This document shows positions 6,572 through 14,342 of a stretch of 30,640 bases of DNA, in pieces. The stretch's first letter is position 1. Every line of letters starts with the position of its first letter. Position numbers and translations under genes: made by a program. Source of the stretch: Eubacterium sp. UBA3782 (GTDB taxonomy: Bacteria; Bacillota; Clostridia; Lachnospirales; Lachnospiraceae); assembly GCA_002368795.1 (NCBI GenBank), contig DFFG01000061.1, positions 1 to 30,640 of the forward strand, given 5' to 3'. The notes beneath the pieces are model-generated. The model worked only from the letters and a program-made list of their open reading frames with translations. It was not told the DNA's origin and did no database searches.

Positions 6572-7234
6572 ATGAATACAGCTTTTCTTCAGCATTCCAT
6601 GCTGTTTCACGATATGTCCGGGGACGAGATCGCTGCGGCACTTGCGTTTTTCCGCGCAAAGGAGCAGGTATTCCAAAAAGGAGCCGGCATTTTGCATGCG
6701 GGCACACTGACAGACCGCATGGGGATCGTTCTGGAGGGCAGCGTTACAATAGAAAACAATGATCTGTGGGGAAACCGGACGATCCTGAGCCACATCGGAA
6801 GGGGGCAGTTTTTTGCCGAGACCTATGCGTATCTTCCGGATGAGCCGATGCTGGTGGATGTGACGGCAAACGAAAACTGCCGGATCCTGTTTTTGCATAT
6901 CGGCAGCATCAGGAAGACCTCCGATCTCTCCCCCTGGATGATGAAGTTTATCCGGAACCTGCTGAATGTTTCCGCGCATAAAAATCTGTCGCTCTCCGGC
7001 AAAAGCTTTCATACAGCGCCGAAAACGATCCGGGGAAGGGTCATGTCCTACCTGAACGCGGTCTCCCTGCGGAAAAATACTTGCGATTTTACGATCCCGT
7101 TTGACCGCCAGCAGCTGGCAGATTATCTGAATGTGGAGCGCAGCGCGCTGTCGAAGGAGCTCGGGAAAATGCAGAAGGAAGGACTGATCACCGTAAGGAA
7201 AAATCACTTTATCCTGCATGACCGTTCCGGCTGA
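6572..7234 (+). CDS. Crp/Fnr-family transcriptional regulator
   Basis: A 220-aa regulator. Residues 15-125 form the cyclic-nucleotide-binding-like beta roll (ILHAGTLTDRMGIVLEGSVTIE, then GRGQFFAETYAY). A long dimer helix follows. The C-terminal winged helix contains FDRQQLADYLNVERSALSKEL, the usual recognition region. Only two cysteines are present and not in an Fnr arrangement, so an Fe-S sensor is unlikely; the ligand is unknown. The start at 6572 follows a weak GAGGG; an upstream start at 6527 would place the operator-like palindrome inside the gene. It is divergent from the ferredoxin gene, its probable target. Confidence 0.88.
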   Translation: MNTAFLQHSMLFHDMSGDEIAAALAFFRAKEQVFQKGAGILHAGTLTDRMGIVLEGSVTIENNDLWGNRTILSHIGRGQFFAETYAYLPDEPMLVDVTANENCRILFLHIGSIRKTSDLSPWMMKFIRNLLNVSAHKNLSLSGKSFHTAPKTIRGRVMSYLNAVSLRKNTCDFTIPFDRQQLADYLNVERSALSKELGKMQKEGLITVRKNHFILHDRSG

Positions 7235-7338
7235 GTACTGTTCGTATGCGGCAGACTCCATAAAGGGGCTTTTTTCTTTTTTGCGATGGCAGCGGCGAAG
7301 CTGCCGGCAGGACAAAAACTTTGACGGGAAGTGAGCAA

Positions 7339-8712
7339 ATGGAGAAACAAGGCGAAAAACGAAACGTAGACTTTTCCAAAGGACCGGTCTGGCGAAGTAT
7401 TCTGGCACAGGCGCTGCCGCTTACCTTCGCGCAGCTTGTCCACCTGCTGTATAACGTGGTGGACCGGATCTATATCGGACATATGGGAGGCGACAGCCTC
7501 GCTCTTACGGGCGTCGGGCTGACCTTTCCGATCGTAACGATCATTATGGCATTTACGGTGCTGTTTGGAAATGGCGGTGTTCCGCTGTTTTCCATGGCGC
7601 GCGGCGCAGGGGAGACAGAGAAGGGACGAAGGATCCAGGGCACCTCACTGGCGCTGCTGCTTGTGAGCGCCGTCCTTCTGATGGCGGCCGGGTATGCCTT
7701 CCGGCGTCCGGTCCTGTTTGCCTTTGGCGCAAGCGAGGATTCCTACGTATTTGCGGAGGAATATCTGAATATCTATCTGGCCGGCACCGTGTTTGTGATG
7801 ACCGCGACCGGCATGAACGGGTATATCAATGCCCAGGGCTACCCAAGGATCGGGATGATCTCGGTCGTTCTGGGTGCGGTCGCCAATATCATCCTTGATC
7901 CGCTGTTTATTTTCGGACTGCACCTGGGCGTTTCCGGTGCTGCCCTGGCGACGGTGATCAGCCAGGCCATATCGGCGGTCTGGGTCCTTCGGTTCCTGTT
8001 TGGAAAAGGGGCCGTGATACCGCTCGCATGGGCGGATATCCGCATCGACCGGGAGCTTGCGGGAGAGATCGCAAAGCTGGGCACATCGAACTTTATTATG
8101 CAGGGAACGACCTGTGTCGTGCAGATCGCCTGCAATGCGACACTGCAGCAGCACGGCGGCGATCTGTACGTCGGCGTGATGACCGTGATCAATTCCATCC
8201 GCGAGGTCTTTATGCTGCCGGTCAGTGGGATCATCGGAGGCGCCCAGCCGGTCATCAGCTTCAATTATGGCGCAAAAAACTATACGCGCACGAAGCAGGG
8301 GATCTGGTTCAATGCAATTGTCGGTGCGCTCTATACGATGACAGCATGGCTGCTGATCCATCTGTTTCCGAGGGTGTGGTTTAGCATCTTCTCGGATGAC
8401 GCGGAGCTGATCCATGTGGGCATTGAGATGCTTCGGATCTATTTCTTCGGATTTGTGTTTATGTCGTTCCAGTTTGCCGGGCAGTCAGCTTTTCAGGCCG
8501 TGGGGGATGCAAAACACGCGATCTTCTTTTCGCTGCTGCGCAAGATCATCATCGTACTTCCCCTTACGCTGCTGCTTCCGGAGATCGGATTTGGCGTACG
8601 GGGAGTATTCCTCGCGGAACCCATCTCCAACGTGATCGGCGGAACGGCATGTTTCCTGACGATGCGGCATACCATCCTTCGGCGGCTGGACAAACTGGAG
8701 GCAGGGCAATGA
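7339..8712 (+). CDS. MATE-family multidrug/cation efflux transporter
   Basis: A 457-aa membrane protein with about 12 helices in two homologous halves. Typical MATE features are an N-terminal PLTFAQLVHLLYNVVDRIYIG with GGDSLALTGVGLTFP after it, then NIILDPLFIFGLHLGVSGAALATVI near the middle and QPVISFNYGAKNY in the second half. MATE proteins export cationic compounds or other metabolites in exchange for Na+ or H+. ATG at 7339 is preferred over the TTG at 7321 because GGGAAGTGAG precedes it. A GC-rich hairpin (7288-7305) lies just upstream and a T-rich run (7270-7282) before that. The substrate is unknown. Confidence 0.93.
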   Translation: MEKQGEKRNVDFSKGPVWRSILAQALPLTFAQLVHLLYNVVDRIYIGHMGGDSLALTGVGLTFPIVTIIMAFTVLFGNGGVPLFSMARGAGETEKGRRIQGTSLALLLVSAVLLMAAGYAFRRPVLFAFGASEDSYVFAEEYLNIYLAGTVFVMTATGMNGYINAQGYPRIGMISVVLGAVANIILDPLFIFGLHLGVSGAALATVISQAISAVWVLRFLFGKGAVIPLAWADIRIDRELAGEIAKLGTSNFIMQGTTCVVQIACNATLQQHGGDLYVGVMTVINSIREVFMLPVSGIIGGAQPVISFNYGAKNYTRTKQGIWFNAIVGALYTMTAWLLIHLFPRVWFSIFSDDAELIHVGIEMLRIYFFGFVFMSFQFAGQSAFQAVGDAKHAIFFSLLRKIIIVLPLTLLLPEIGFGVRGVFLAEPISNVIGGTACFLTMRHTILRRLDKLEAGQ

Positions 8713-8731
8713 GAAATGTGCCCTATGTTTT

Positions 8732-8779
8732 CCTGCCAGGGCAGGCAGACTTGTGATAATGTATAGATTTTTAAATAAT
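8732..8779 (+). promoter_or_regulatory. hairpin and promoter ahead of the ZIP transporter
   Basis: CCTGCC/GGCAGG (8732-8745) forms a short perfect hairpin with no T tract after the MATE gene. TTGTGA (8751-8756), a 17-base spacer and AATAAT (8774-8779) follow, giving a plausible sigma-A promoter about 20 bases before the ribosome site AAAGGAAG. Confidence 0.5.
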
Positions 8780-8800
8780 TGTAAAGGAAGATAGCAAACG

Positions 8801-9580
8801 ATGAATATGCAGGTATGGATGGGAATTTTGCTGCCTTTTCTGGGGACCAGCCTAGGCGCGGCCATGGTCTTTGTCCTGAAGGATCAGATATCCGATAACG
8901 TGCAGCGGATGCTGACGGGGTTTGCAGCAGGCGTGATGGTTGCGGCTTCCTTCTGGAGTCTGCTGGCGCCGGCGCTGGAGAGTTCAGAGGGCATGGGGAA
9001 ACTTGCTTTTGTTCCTGCCGCTGTCGGTTTTCTGGTCGGCATGGGGTTTCTGCTGTTTCTGGATACGGTAACGCCGCATATGCATATGGATGAGCAGGTG
9101 GAGGGACCCCAAAGCAGCCTGAAACGGACGACCAAGCTGATCCTGGCGGTAACGCTCCACAACATCCCGGAGGGCATGGCGGTAGGTGTCGTATATGCAG
9201 GCTGGGTATCCGGTGAGGCGGGTGTCAGCCAGGCGGCCGCTCTGGCCCTGGCTCTTGGCATTGCTCTCCAGAATTTCCCTGAGGGCGCGATCGTGTCCAT
9301 GCCGCTTCGGGCTGCCGGTATGCCAAAGGCGAAAACCTTTGCGTACGGTGTGCTCTCCGGCATCGTCGAGCCCATTGCGTCGCTGATTACTATAGCGGCA
9401 GCCAGCGCGGTGACGACGGTTCTGCCCTATATGCTGGCATTTGCTGCCGGCGCCATGTTCTATGTGGTTGTTGAGGAGCTGATCCCGGAGATGTCCGAAG
9501 GAGAGCATTCCAATGTGGGTACGATTGCGTTTGCCCTTGGCTTTGTGCTGATGATGATCCTGGACGTTGCGCTTGGCTAA
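8801..9580 (+). CDS. ZIP-family divalent metal transporter
   Basis: A 259-aa membrane protein of the ZIP family, which takes up Zn2+ or other divalent metals. The paired metal-site helices are clear: HNIPEGMAVG (His120, Glu124) and LQNFPEGAIVSMPLR (Asn158, Glu161). Eight hydrophobic segments fit the family. A histidine-containing loop (TPHMHMDE, about 91-98) separates helices 3 and 4. Length fits ZupT-like bacterial proteins. It starts at 8801 behind AAAGGAAG and has its own promoter. The DUF523 gene follows after 70 bases and may be co-transcribed. Confidence 0.93.
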   Translation: MNMQVWMGILLPFLGTSLGAAMVFVLKDQISDNVQRMLTGFAAGVMVAASFWSLLAPALESSEGMGKLAFVPAAVGFLVGMGFLLFLDTVTPHMHMDEQVEGPQSSLKRTTKLILAVTLHNIPEGMAVGVVYAGWVSGEAGVSQAAALALALGIALQNFPEGAIVSMPLRAAGMPKAKTFAYGVLSGIVEPIASLITIAAASAVTTVLPYMLAFAAGAMFYVVVEELIPEMSEGEHSNVGTIAFALGFVLMMILDVALG

Positions 9581-9650
9581 AGCTGCGATGCCTGCCGGAG
9601 GAGAGATCCGTGATCCGCAGGCTGCTTAAAAAAACAGAGAACAGACAGAA

Positions 9651-10073
9651 ATGAAGATCATGGTAAGTGCCTGCCTTGCAGGCGAAAATTGCAAGTATAA
9701 TGGCGGGAATAACCGCAATGAGAAGATCCTGCAGCTGATGGAGACAAACGAGGTGATCACCGTCTGCCCGGAACAGATGGGCGGCCTTCCGACGCCGCGG
9801 ATCCCTTCTGAGGTCAAAAGCGGTGTGGTCATGTCCAGGGACGGCCGGAACGTGGACCGGGAGTTTCGCACCGGTGCGGAAAAGTGCCTGGAGATCGCCA
9901 GAAGGGAACTGCCGGATCTGATCGTGCTCCAGCCGCGCAGCCCCAGCTGCGGCGTAAAGCAGCGGTATGACGGCACGTTTACCGGTACCCTGACGGAGGG
10001 AGCCGGCGTGACGGCGGAGCTTTTGATGAAAAACGGATTCCGGTGCATCGATGTGGAGGATCTGGAGAAATAA
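9651..10073 (+). CDS. DUF523 family protein (thiouracil-desulfidase-like)
   Basis: A 140-aa protein of the DUF523/YbbK family. Conserved cysteines lie in SACLAGENCKYNG (Cys8, Cys14), in TVCPEQMGGLPTPR and in QPRSPSCGVKQRYDGTF. Characterised relatives (TudS) use three cysteines to hold a [4Fe-4S] cluster that removes sulfur from thiouracil, so a desulfidase role is plausible but unproven here. Length and motif order are normal for the family. The upstream ribosome site is weak. A long palindromic element follows about 116 bases after its stop. Confidence 0.9.
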   Translation: MKIMVSACLAGENCKYNGGNNRNEKILQLMETNEVITVCPEQMGGLPTPRIPSEVKSGVVMSRDGRNVDREFRTGAEKCLEIARRELPDLIVLQPRSPSCGVKQRYDGTFTGTLTEGAGVTAELLMKNGFRCIDVEDLEK

Positions 10074-10189
10074 GAAATGTCGGAGGGGGATCCTCGGAGA
10101 TGGGGAGTGATCAACACTTTCAAGGGCGTGGTGGAGATTCCGCTGATGCTTATGTATGCACGGTTTTTCCCCGATGGAGGAGACAATCT

Positions 10190-10360
10190 AAGGGGCTGCC
10201 GCATTAAACAATTGGTACATAAATATTCTTACGGGAAGCGCTCCCGCTGGTCCAGGTGCAAGGACACTCAGCCGGAATCAGAGGATTCCTCCAGATGCCA
10301 GCAGAGGGCTGATTCCTTCCGAATATTTATGTACTTTTTGCTTAATGCGGCAGCCCCTTT
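10190..10360. repeat. palindromic intergenic element, copy B (171 bp)
   Basis: Terminal inverted repeats of about 39 bases (10190-10229 against 10321-10360) start AAGGGGCTGCCGCATTAA and include ACATAAATATTC. The subterminal box ATTCTTACGGGAAGCGCTCC (10224-10243) matches copy A almost exactly, while the middle 70 bases differ. A-rich and T-rich flanks would allow termination in both directions. It lies between the convergent DUF523 and aldo/keto reductase genes, ending 16 bases before the reductase stop. Confidence 0.88.
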
Positions 10361-10375
10361 TGACTGTCCGGTGCG

Positions 10376-11509
10376 TTACCGGTCAAAATGCGCGGAGACG
10401 TCTTTCAGGTAATCGATGATCGAGAGATGCTGCGGGCATACGCTTTCGCACTGGCCGCAGGCAACGCATTCACTTGCCCTGCCGCGTTTTTCCGCGAGCA
10501 CGTCATAGTTGGTAAAGTTGACCGTCCAGCCCTTTTCCTCCAGGTTTTCCCGCATGTCCTCATTGTACAGGGAGAAGTATTCCGGGATGGCGATGTTCAT
10601 GGGACAGCCTTCGGTACAGTAATGGCAGGCAGTGCAGGGCACGGTGATCTGGCTGTTGATGATGTCGGCGACCTTAAAGCAGATGCCTTTTTCTTCCTCT
10701 GTCAGCGGCTTGAAGTCTCCCATGTAGCTTAGGTTGTCCTGCATCTGGGCCAGATTGCTCATACCGGAAAGTACGACCATCACATTGGGAAGGGAGGCGG
10801 CAAAGCGGATCGCCCAGCTGGGAACAGACAGGGCCGGATCCTCTGCTGCAAACAGCTTTGCTGCGGCCTCCGGAACATTTGCCAGGGTGCCGCCCTTTAC
10901 CGGCTCCATGACGATGACACGTTTTCCGTGCTTTACACAGACCTCATAGCAGGCTCTGCTTCTGACCCATTCGCTTTCCCAGTCCAGATAGTTGATCTGC
11001 AGCTGGACAAATTCCATTTCCGGATGCTCTGTCAGAATCCGGTCCAGGACCTCCGGCGTGTCGTGGAAAGAAAAGCCGGCATGCCTTACCAGGCCTTCCG
11101 CTTTTTTGGCGAGCAGCCAGTTGAAGCAGTCGTATTTCTCATAGTCCGGGAGCATCCGCGCTTCGATGCCGTGAAGCAGGTAGTAGTCGAAATAGCCTGC
11201 GCCGGTCTTTTCCAGCTGCGCGTTGAAGATCTTATCCCGGTCTTCCAGGGATTTTACAAAGCCGGCATGAAGCTTTGTCGCCAGGGTAAAGGATTCTCTG
11301 GGGTGCCGGGAGGTCAGGACCTCCTTTACGGCACTTTCGCTGGCAAAGCCGTTGTACATCCAGGCTGTATCAAAATAGGTGAAGCCTTTCTCCAGGAACA
11401 GGTCCACCATCTGCTTTACCTGCTCCAGATCGATATCTGCAGCGTTTGGGGATGTCTGGGGCAATCGCATCAGACCGAAGCCCAGTTTCTTTTCAGGGAT
11501 GAATTCCAT
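10376..11509 (-). CDS. aldo/keto reductase with C-terminal 4Fe-4S dicluster domain
   Basis: A 377-aa enzyme. Residues 1-270 form an aldo/keto reductase barrel with the catalytic set Asp47, Tyr52 (FDTAWMYNG), Lys79 (LATKL) and His113 (YYLLHG). Residues 280-377 carry two ferredoxin-type clusters, CTACHYCTEGCPMNIAIP and CVACGQCESVCPQHLSI. The fusion is common in clostridia and is thought to link NAD(P)H or ferredoxin electrons to carbonyl reduction; the substrate is unknown. The start at 11509 is chosen for AAAGGA upstream and because it aligns with the usual start of the barrel. The frame continues 25 codons farther upstream through a hairpin region. Confidence 0.92.
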   Translation of the reverse strand: MEFIPEKKLGFGLMRLPQTSPNAADIDLEQVKQMVDLFLEKGFTYFDTAWMYNGFASESAVKEVLTSRHPRESFTLATKLHAGFVKSLEDRDKIFNAQLEKTGAGYFDYYLLHGIEARMLPDYEKYDCFNWLLAKKAEGLVRHAGFSFHDTPEVLDRILTEHPEMEFVQLQINYLDWESEWVRSRACYEVCVKHGKRVIVMEPVKGGTLANVPEAAAKLFAAEDPALSVPSWAIRFAASLPNVMVVLSGMSNLAQMQDNLSYMGDFKPLTEEEKGICFKVADIINSQITVPCTACHYCTEGCPMNIAIPEYFSLYNEDMRENLEEKGWTVNFTNYDVLAEKRGRASECVACGQCESVCPQHLSIIDYLKDVSAHFDR

Positions 11510-11525
11510 ACATTTTCCTTTCTGC

Positions 11526-11566
11526 TGCCGCATGGACCGGTACATGGGACCGGAAGCATGGCGGCA
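11526..11566 (-). other. hairpin in the leader of the aldo/keto reductase
   Basis: TGCCGCATG on the left pairs imperfectly with CATGGCGGCA on the right, and an inner CCGGT/ACCGG pair lies between. It sits just upstream of the ribosome site and recalls the ends of the palindromic elements, but is much shorter. A regulatory role is possible and unproven. Confidence 0.35.
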
Positions 11567-11731
11567 ATTCTGTTCGTACTGCATTATGCCATCATTTGAT
11601 TGATGCCACTATTTTACAGGGAGCGGCTGATGCCGGAAAGAGGGGCAGACCTTCTTTTTAATAAAGAGGGCTGGACCATCTTTTTATCCGAAAAACGGTA
11701 CACGGGCAGCCTGGTCCTTCCTGAAGTCTGG

Positions 11732-12517
11732 TTATTTTTCCATGCTGAGGGTGATCGCCACGTCCCCGTTTCCAAGAAGAGCGGCCATCCCTGCGGCATC
11801 CGGATCCTCAATATGGCCGAGTCTGGTATAGGCCCAGGAGTTGGAGCCATAGAATACGACGATCTGGCTGCTGGCGTAGAGAACGATGTCGCCTGCCTCT
11901 GTCCGGGTCTGGACGTCGCTGGAGGGAAGGCGGGTGCCGATCTGGCCCACCTGCTCGAAACCGCCGTACATGGACAGCTGGATGGTGAGCGGTTCTTCCC
12001 TGCAGAGCTCCATCAGTGCTCTTACGGATTCGTTATCCTCCCATTTTACCTTTACCTTGGTTTTATCGATCGTCATCTGCAGCATGGCTTCCTGTGCTTC
12101 CTCCTCTGTCTGTCCCGGGATTTCCGGTATCTCCTGGTCCTTCGTATCCTCCGGCACTGTGCCTGTTTCTGTCTCCCTGGCCGTTCCCGATTCTGATTTT
12201 TCTGTCTTGTTCGGTTCTGCAGCCGCCGCCGTGCCCGTTTCCGCTGCTGTCTCTGAACCTGCATCTGACGCTGCTTTCAGTTCCGCTGTTGTGTCTGTTT
12301 CCGCTTCCGCATGCAGTTCTGTTTCCGCGTCTGAGGCCGTTTCAGCTTCGAAAGCGGCCGGGCTGGCGGAGCCGGCGTCCTCCCTCGCAGCATCTTCTAC
12401 GGTCTGGGCACTGCCGGCTGCCTGCGGGATGGATGCTTCCTTTGCGCTGCCGCATGCGGATAGCAGCAGGACGATTCCCAAAAGCAGGGCGGACCCATTT
12501 CTTCTGTTACGTTTCAT
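11732..12517 (-). CDS. lipoprotein with low-complexity linker and cyclophilin-like domain
   Basis: A 261-aa predicted lipoprotein. A basic N-terminus (MKRNRRNG) and hydrophobic helix end in the lipobox LLSAC, with Cys22 the lipidated residue. Residues about 30-140 are a low-complexity Ala/Glu/Thr/Ser linker rich in AETETA-like runs, likely an unfolded spacer through the cell wall. The C-terminal 120 residues (TIDKTKVKVKWEDNESVRAL, RLPSSDVQTRTEAGDIVLY, FYGSNSWAYTRLGHI) match small cyclophilin-like-fold proteins. Their function is unknown; they are often annotated as fold only. The start at 12517 replaces an upstream ATG at 12553 because it gives a proper signal peptide. The gap 11585-11731 holds no gene I can support. 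Confidence 0.85.
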   Translation of the reverse strand: MKRNRRNGSALLLGIVLLLSACGSAKEASIPQAAGSAQTVEDAAREDAGSASPAAFEAETASDAETELHAEAETDTTAELKAASDAGSETAAETGTAAAAEPNKTEKSESGTARETETGTVPEDTKDQEIPEIPGQTEEEAQEAMLQMTIDKTKVKVKWEDNESVRALMELCREEPLTIQLSMYGGFEQVGQIGTRLPSSDVQTRTEAGDIVLYASSQIVVFYGSNSWAYTRLGHIEDPDAAGMAALLGNGDVAITLSMEK

Positions 12518-12640
12518 GGCATTGCACCTGTCTTCCCTTTCTGAAAAAAGCATACATCTGATCCGGCGGAATGTCTAATTGCCATATTGCATGATGCGAT
12601 ATTCCGAGAAAGAATAACAGGACAGAAATTGGCAGAACAA

Positions 12641-12691
12641 AAAGAGGCTGCCGCATGGGTCGTTCATGCAGCATGTTCATGCAGCAGCCTC
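12641..12691 (-). terminator. short palindromic element, copy D, acting as terminator
   Basis: GAGGCTGCCGCATG (12644-12657) and CATGCAGCAGCCTC (12678-12691) form a 14-base stem with one mismatch. Read on the minus strand the stem is followed by CTTTTTG, an intrinsic terminator. The sequence matches the ends of the long palindromic elements, without their interior. It overlaps the last codons of the HATPase-like fragment. Confidence 0.75.
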
Positions 12692-12961
12692 CTCCGGTGT
12701 GACAGGGTCAAACCGGCTCCCGTTATAGCGAATATAGAAACGATATTCGCCAAACAGCCGGACAAGGAGCAGTTCTGCCTGCAGGCTTTCGTTTCCATGT
12801 TCGCAGACAACCGAGAGGATCTCTTCCATGGTCAGCCGGATGCGCAGGATATCCCGCTCCGGTAAGGAGGCTTCTTCCAGCCAGCTCTGAATGGTATTTG
12901 AGGCCTCATCCACACCCTGACGATCCAGGGTCAGATGAGCGGTTTTCTTCCTTGCATTCAT
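12677..12961 (-). CDS. truncated HATPase-like (anti-sigma-factor-type) protein
   Basis: A 94-aa protein. It resembles the first half of small GHKL ATPases of the RsbW/SpoIIAB type: an N-box-like helix (IRLTMEEILSVVCEHGNESL, about residues 45-64) followed by strands ending in GSRFDP. The G1/G2 ATP-lid motifs expected afterwards are missing. The frame ends in PEEAAA, encoded inside the stem of the copy-D palindrome. Two readings fit: a full gene was cut short by the palindrome, or a short protein is normal here. It has a good promoter (13012-13040) and ribosome site (AAGGTGG), so it is probably expressed. ATP binding is doubtful. Confidence 0.6.
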   Translation of the reverse strand: MNARKKTAHLTLDRQGVDEASNTIQSWLEEASLPERDILRIRLTMEEILSVVCEHGNESLQAELLLVRLFGEYRFYIRYNGSRFDPVTPEEAAA

Positions 12962-13011
12962 AAGTATCCACCTTAATGTCACGTATCTGAGAAGGGAAGC
13001 TGATACATATA

Positions 13012-13040
13012 ATGATAGGACGAAAGCGGAGGGGATTCAA
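13012..13040 (-). promoter_or_regulatory. predicted sigma-A promoter for the HATPase-like fragment
   Basis: On the minus strand TTGAAT (13040 to 13035), 17 bases, then TATCAT (13017 to 13012). It lies about 50 bases before the gene start at 12961. Confidence 0.6.
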
Positions 13041-13062
13041 GGGGGCACAAAGAAGGAGGACG

Positions 13063-13090
13063 TTACAACCAGGGCACGATTGCGTATAAT
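13063..13090 (+). promoter_or_regulatory. predicted promoter of a small plus-strand unit
   Basis: TTACAA (13063-13068), 16 bases, then a perfect TATAAT (13085-13090) within an AT-rich patch. A second weaker TTGCGT/AATATA pair overlaps it. It points to the 35-codon frame at 13119 and the double terminator beyond. Confidence 0.5.
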
Positions 13091-13118
13091 ATAATTACAT
13101 ACAATATAAAAGGATACA

Positions 13119-13226
13119 ATGGACGCAGGCCCGAAACTGATTGACAGAAAGATCATTTTGCCTGAAGCATGTCTGCCGCCTTTATCCATACAGACGGAAG
13201 AACGGAAATGGAGGATTCAAGAGTGA
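13119..13226 (+). CDS. possible 35-aa small protein
   Basis: ATG at 13119 follows AAAAGGA by about 5 bases and the frame ends with TGA at 13224-13226. The peptide starts MDAGPKLIDRKIILPEACLP and is basic, with one cysteine and no membrane helix. It is framed by a promoter upstream and two terminators downstream (13248-13338, 13342-13370), which makes a complete small transcription unit. It could equally be a non-coding RNA of about 240-270 bases in which this frame is accidental. I recognise no family. The rest of 12962-13373 holds no other gene. Confidence 0.35.
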   Translation: MDAGPKLIDRKIILPEACLPPLSIQTEERKWRIQE

Positions 13227-13247
13227 AAGACACCGCGGCCCGCATAC

Positions 13248-13338
13248 AGCACACGCCTCGGAAGGCATTACACAAACGCTTCGACCCTATCGGGTCTGCA
13301 GATTGTTTGCTTTAATGTCTTCCGGGGCGTGTGCTTTT
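13248..13338 (+). terminator. very long inverted repeat/terminator hairpin
   Basis: The arms 13248-13278 and 13305-13335 are complementary over about 30 bases with a few mismatches, opening with AGCACACGCC and closing with GGCGTGTGCT. A small hairpin (GACCC/GGGTC) sits in the loop and TTTT follows. Its sequence is unrelated to the GGCTGCCGCA family. It is unusually long for a simple terminator and may be a structured RNA 3' end. Confidence 0.7.
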
Positions 13339-13341
13339 CCT

Positions 13342-13370
13342 GGCTGACCGGTTTGCATCAGCCCTTTTTG
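13342..13370 (+). terminator. second intrinsic terminator
   Basis: GGCTGA (13342-13347) pairs with TCAGCC (13358-13363) over a ten-base loop and is followed by CTTTTTG. In this orientation it ends plus-strand transcription just before the convergent transketolase gene. Confidence 0.6.
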
Positions 13371-13373
13371 TTG

Positions 13374-14342
13374 TTATTTTACGATCTCGCGGACGCGGGC
13401 GGCGATGCCTTCTGCGTTTAGGCCGTAGGTGTCGAAGACCTCACGGGAGGTTCCGGTGATGACCGGTGCGTCGGGCAGGGCCATGTTGATGACTCGTCTG
13501 GGGCAGTTTGCGGCGACGGTCTGGGAGACCATTGAGCCGAGGCCTCCGAAGGGGGCGTGCTCCTCGACGGTGACGAAGCCTTTTACGATGGGGGCCAGAG
13601 TCAGGATCGCTTCGGTATCCAGGGGCTTGACGCAGTACATGTCCAGGACGGCGGCGTGGATGCCCTCGGCTTCCAGAAGCTTTGCTGCACCGATGGCGGG
13701 GCGGACCATTTCGCCGCAGGCTACGATGGCCGCATCGGGACGGTCGGTATTGCCAAGTACCACGGCTTTGTTCATCTCAAAGGGACAGTCCTCCTCACGG
13801 TAGATGTCCTCTACCGGGTTCCGGCCAACGCGGACGTAGGCGCATTTTTTGTCCTGCAGCAGTGCCTGGATGAGCCGTTTTGTCTGGTGCCGGTCGGAGG
13901 GCAGGTAGACGCGCATGTTGGGGATGGCCGCCATGGCGGCGATGTCCTGGGCACTGTGATGGCTCATGCCAAGCGCACCGTAGCTTACGCCGCCGGAGAT
14001 ACCGATCAGCGTGGTGTTGGTGTCGGAGTAGGCACAGTCGATTTTGGCCTGCTCATAGCTTCTTGTGGAGAGGAAGCAGGCCGGGGAGAAAGCGAAGGGC
14101 TTTTTGCCGCAGCTGGCCAGGCCGGCTGCGATGCTGACCAGGTTCTGCTCGGCGATGCCCACCTCCACGCTCTGCTCCGGAAAGGCGCTAAAGAAGGGGG
14201 TCATGGATGCGGAGCCCCGCGAGTCGCTGCACAGGGCGATGACATCGCGGTCGGCGGCAGCGGCAGCCATCAGCGTATCGCAGATGGCCTGGCGGTTGGG
14301 GATCGTATTGCCGGCCGTGTTCAGTTCGGGTAAGTTATACAT
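13374..14342 (-). CDS. transketolase, C-terminal subunit (split enzyme)
   Basis: A 322-aa subunit holding the pyrimidine-binding and C-terminal domains of transketolase. The catalytic glutamate that activates thiamine diphosphate is in VEVGIAEQN (Glu65). The following AAGLASCGKKPFAFSPACFL and a late TVEEHAPFGGLGSMV are typical. It works with the N-terminal subunit encoded just upstream, whose stop overlaps this start by 8 bases, implying translational coupling. The start at 14342 follows GGAGG. Context (isomerase and FGGY kinase in the same operon) suggests a dedicated ketose-phosphate substrate, for example apulose 4-phosphate, rather than the housekeeping pentose-phosphate role. The gene is last in the operon. 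Confidence 0.9.
   Translation of the reverse strand: MYNLPELNTAGNTIPNRQAICDTLMAAAAADRDVIALCSDSRGSASMTPFFSAFPEQSVEVGIAEQNLVSIAAGLASCGKKPFAFSPACFLSTRSYEQAKIDCAYSDTNTTLIGISGGVSYGALGMSHHSAQDIAAMAAIPNMRVYLPSDRHQTKRLIQALLQDKKCAYVRVGRNPVEDIYREEDCPFEMNKAVVLGNTDRPDAAIVACGEMVRPAIGAAKLLEAEGIHAAVLDMYCVKPLDTEAILTLAPIVKGFVTVEEHAPFGGLGSMVSQTVAANCPRRVINMALPDAPVITGTSREVFDTYGLNAEGIAARVREIVK

Noticed and set aside
6478..7408. Upstream 311-codon extension of the ferredoxin-type frame
   Set aside because: It is antisense to the Crp/Fnr gene and lacks any domain. A strong ribosome site before 6475 marks the true start.
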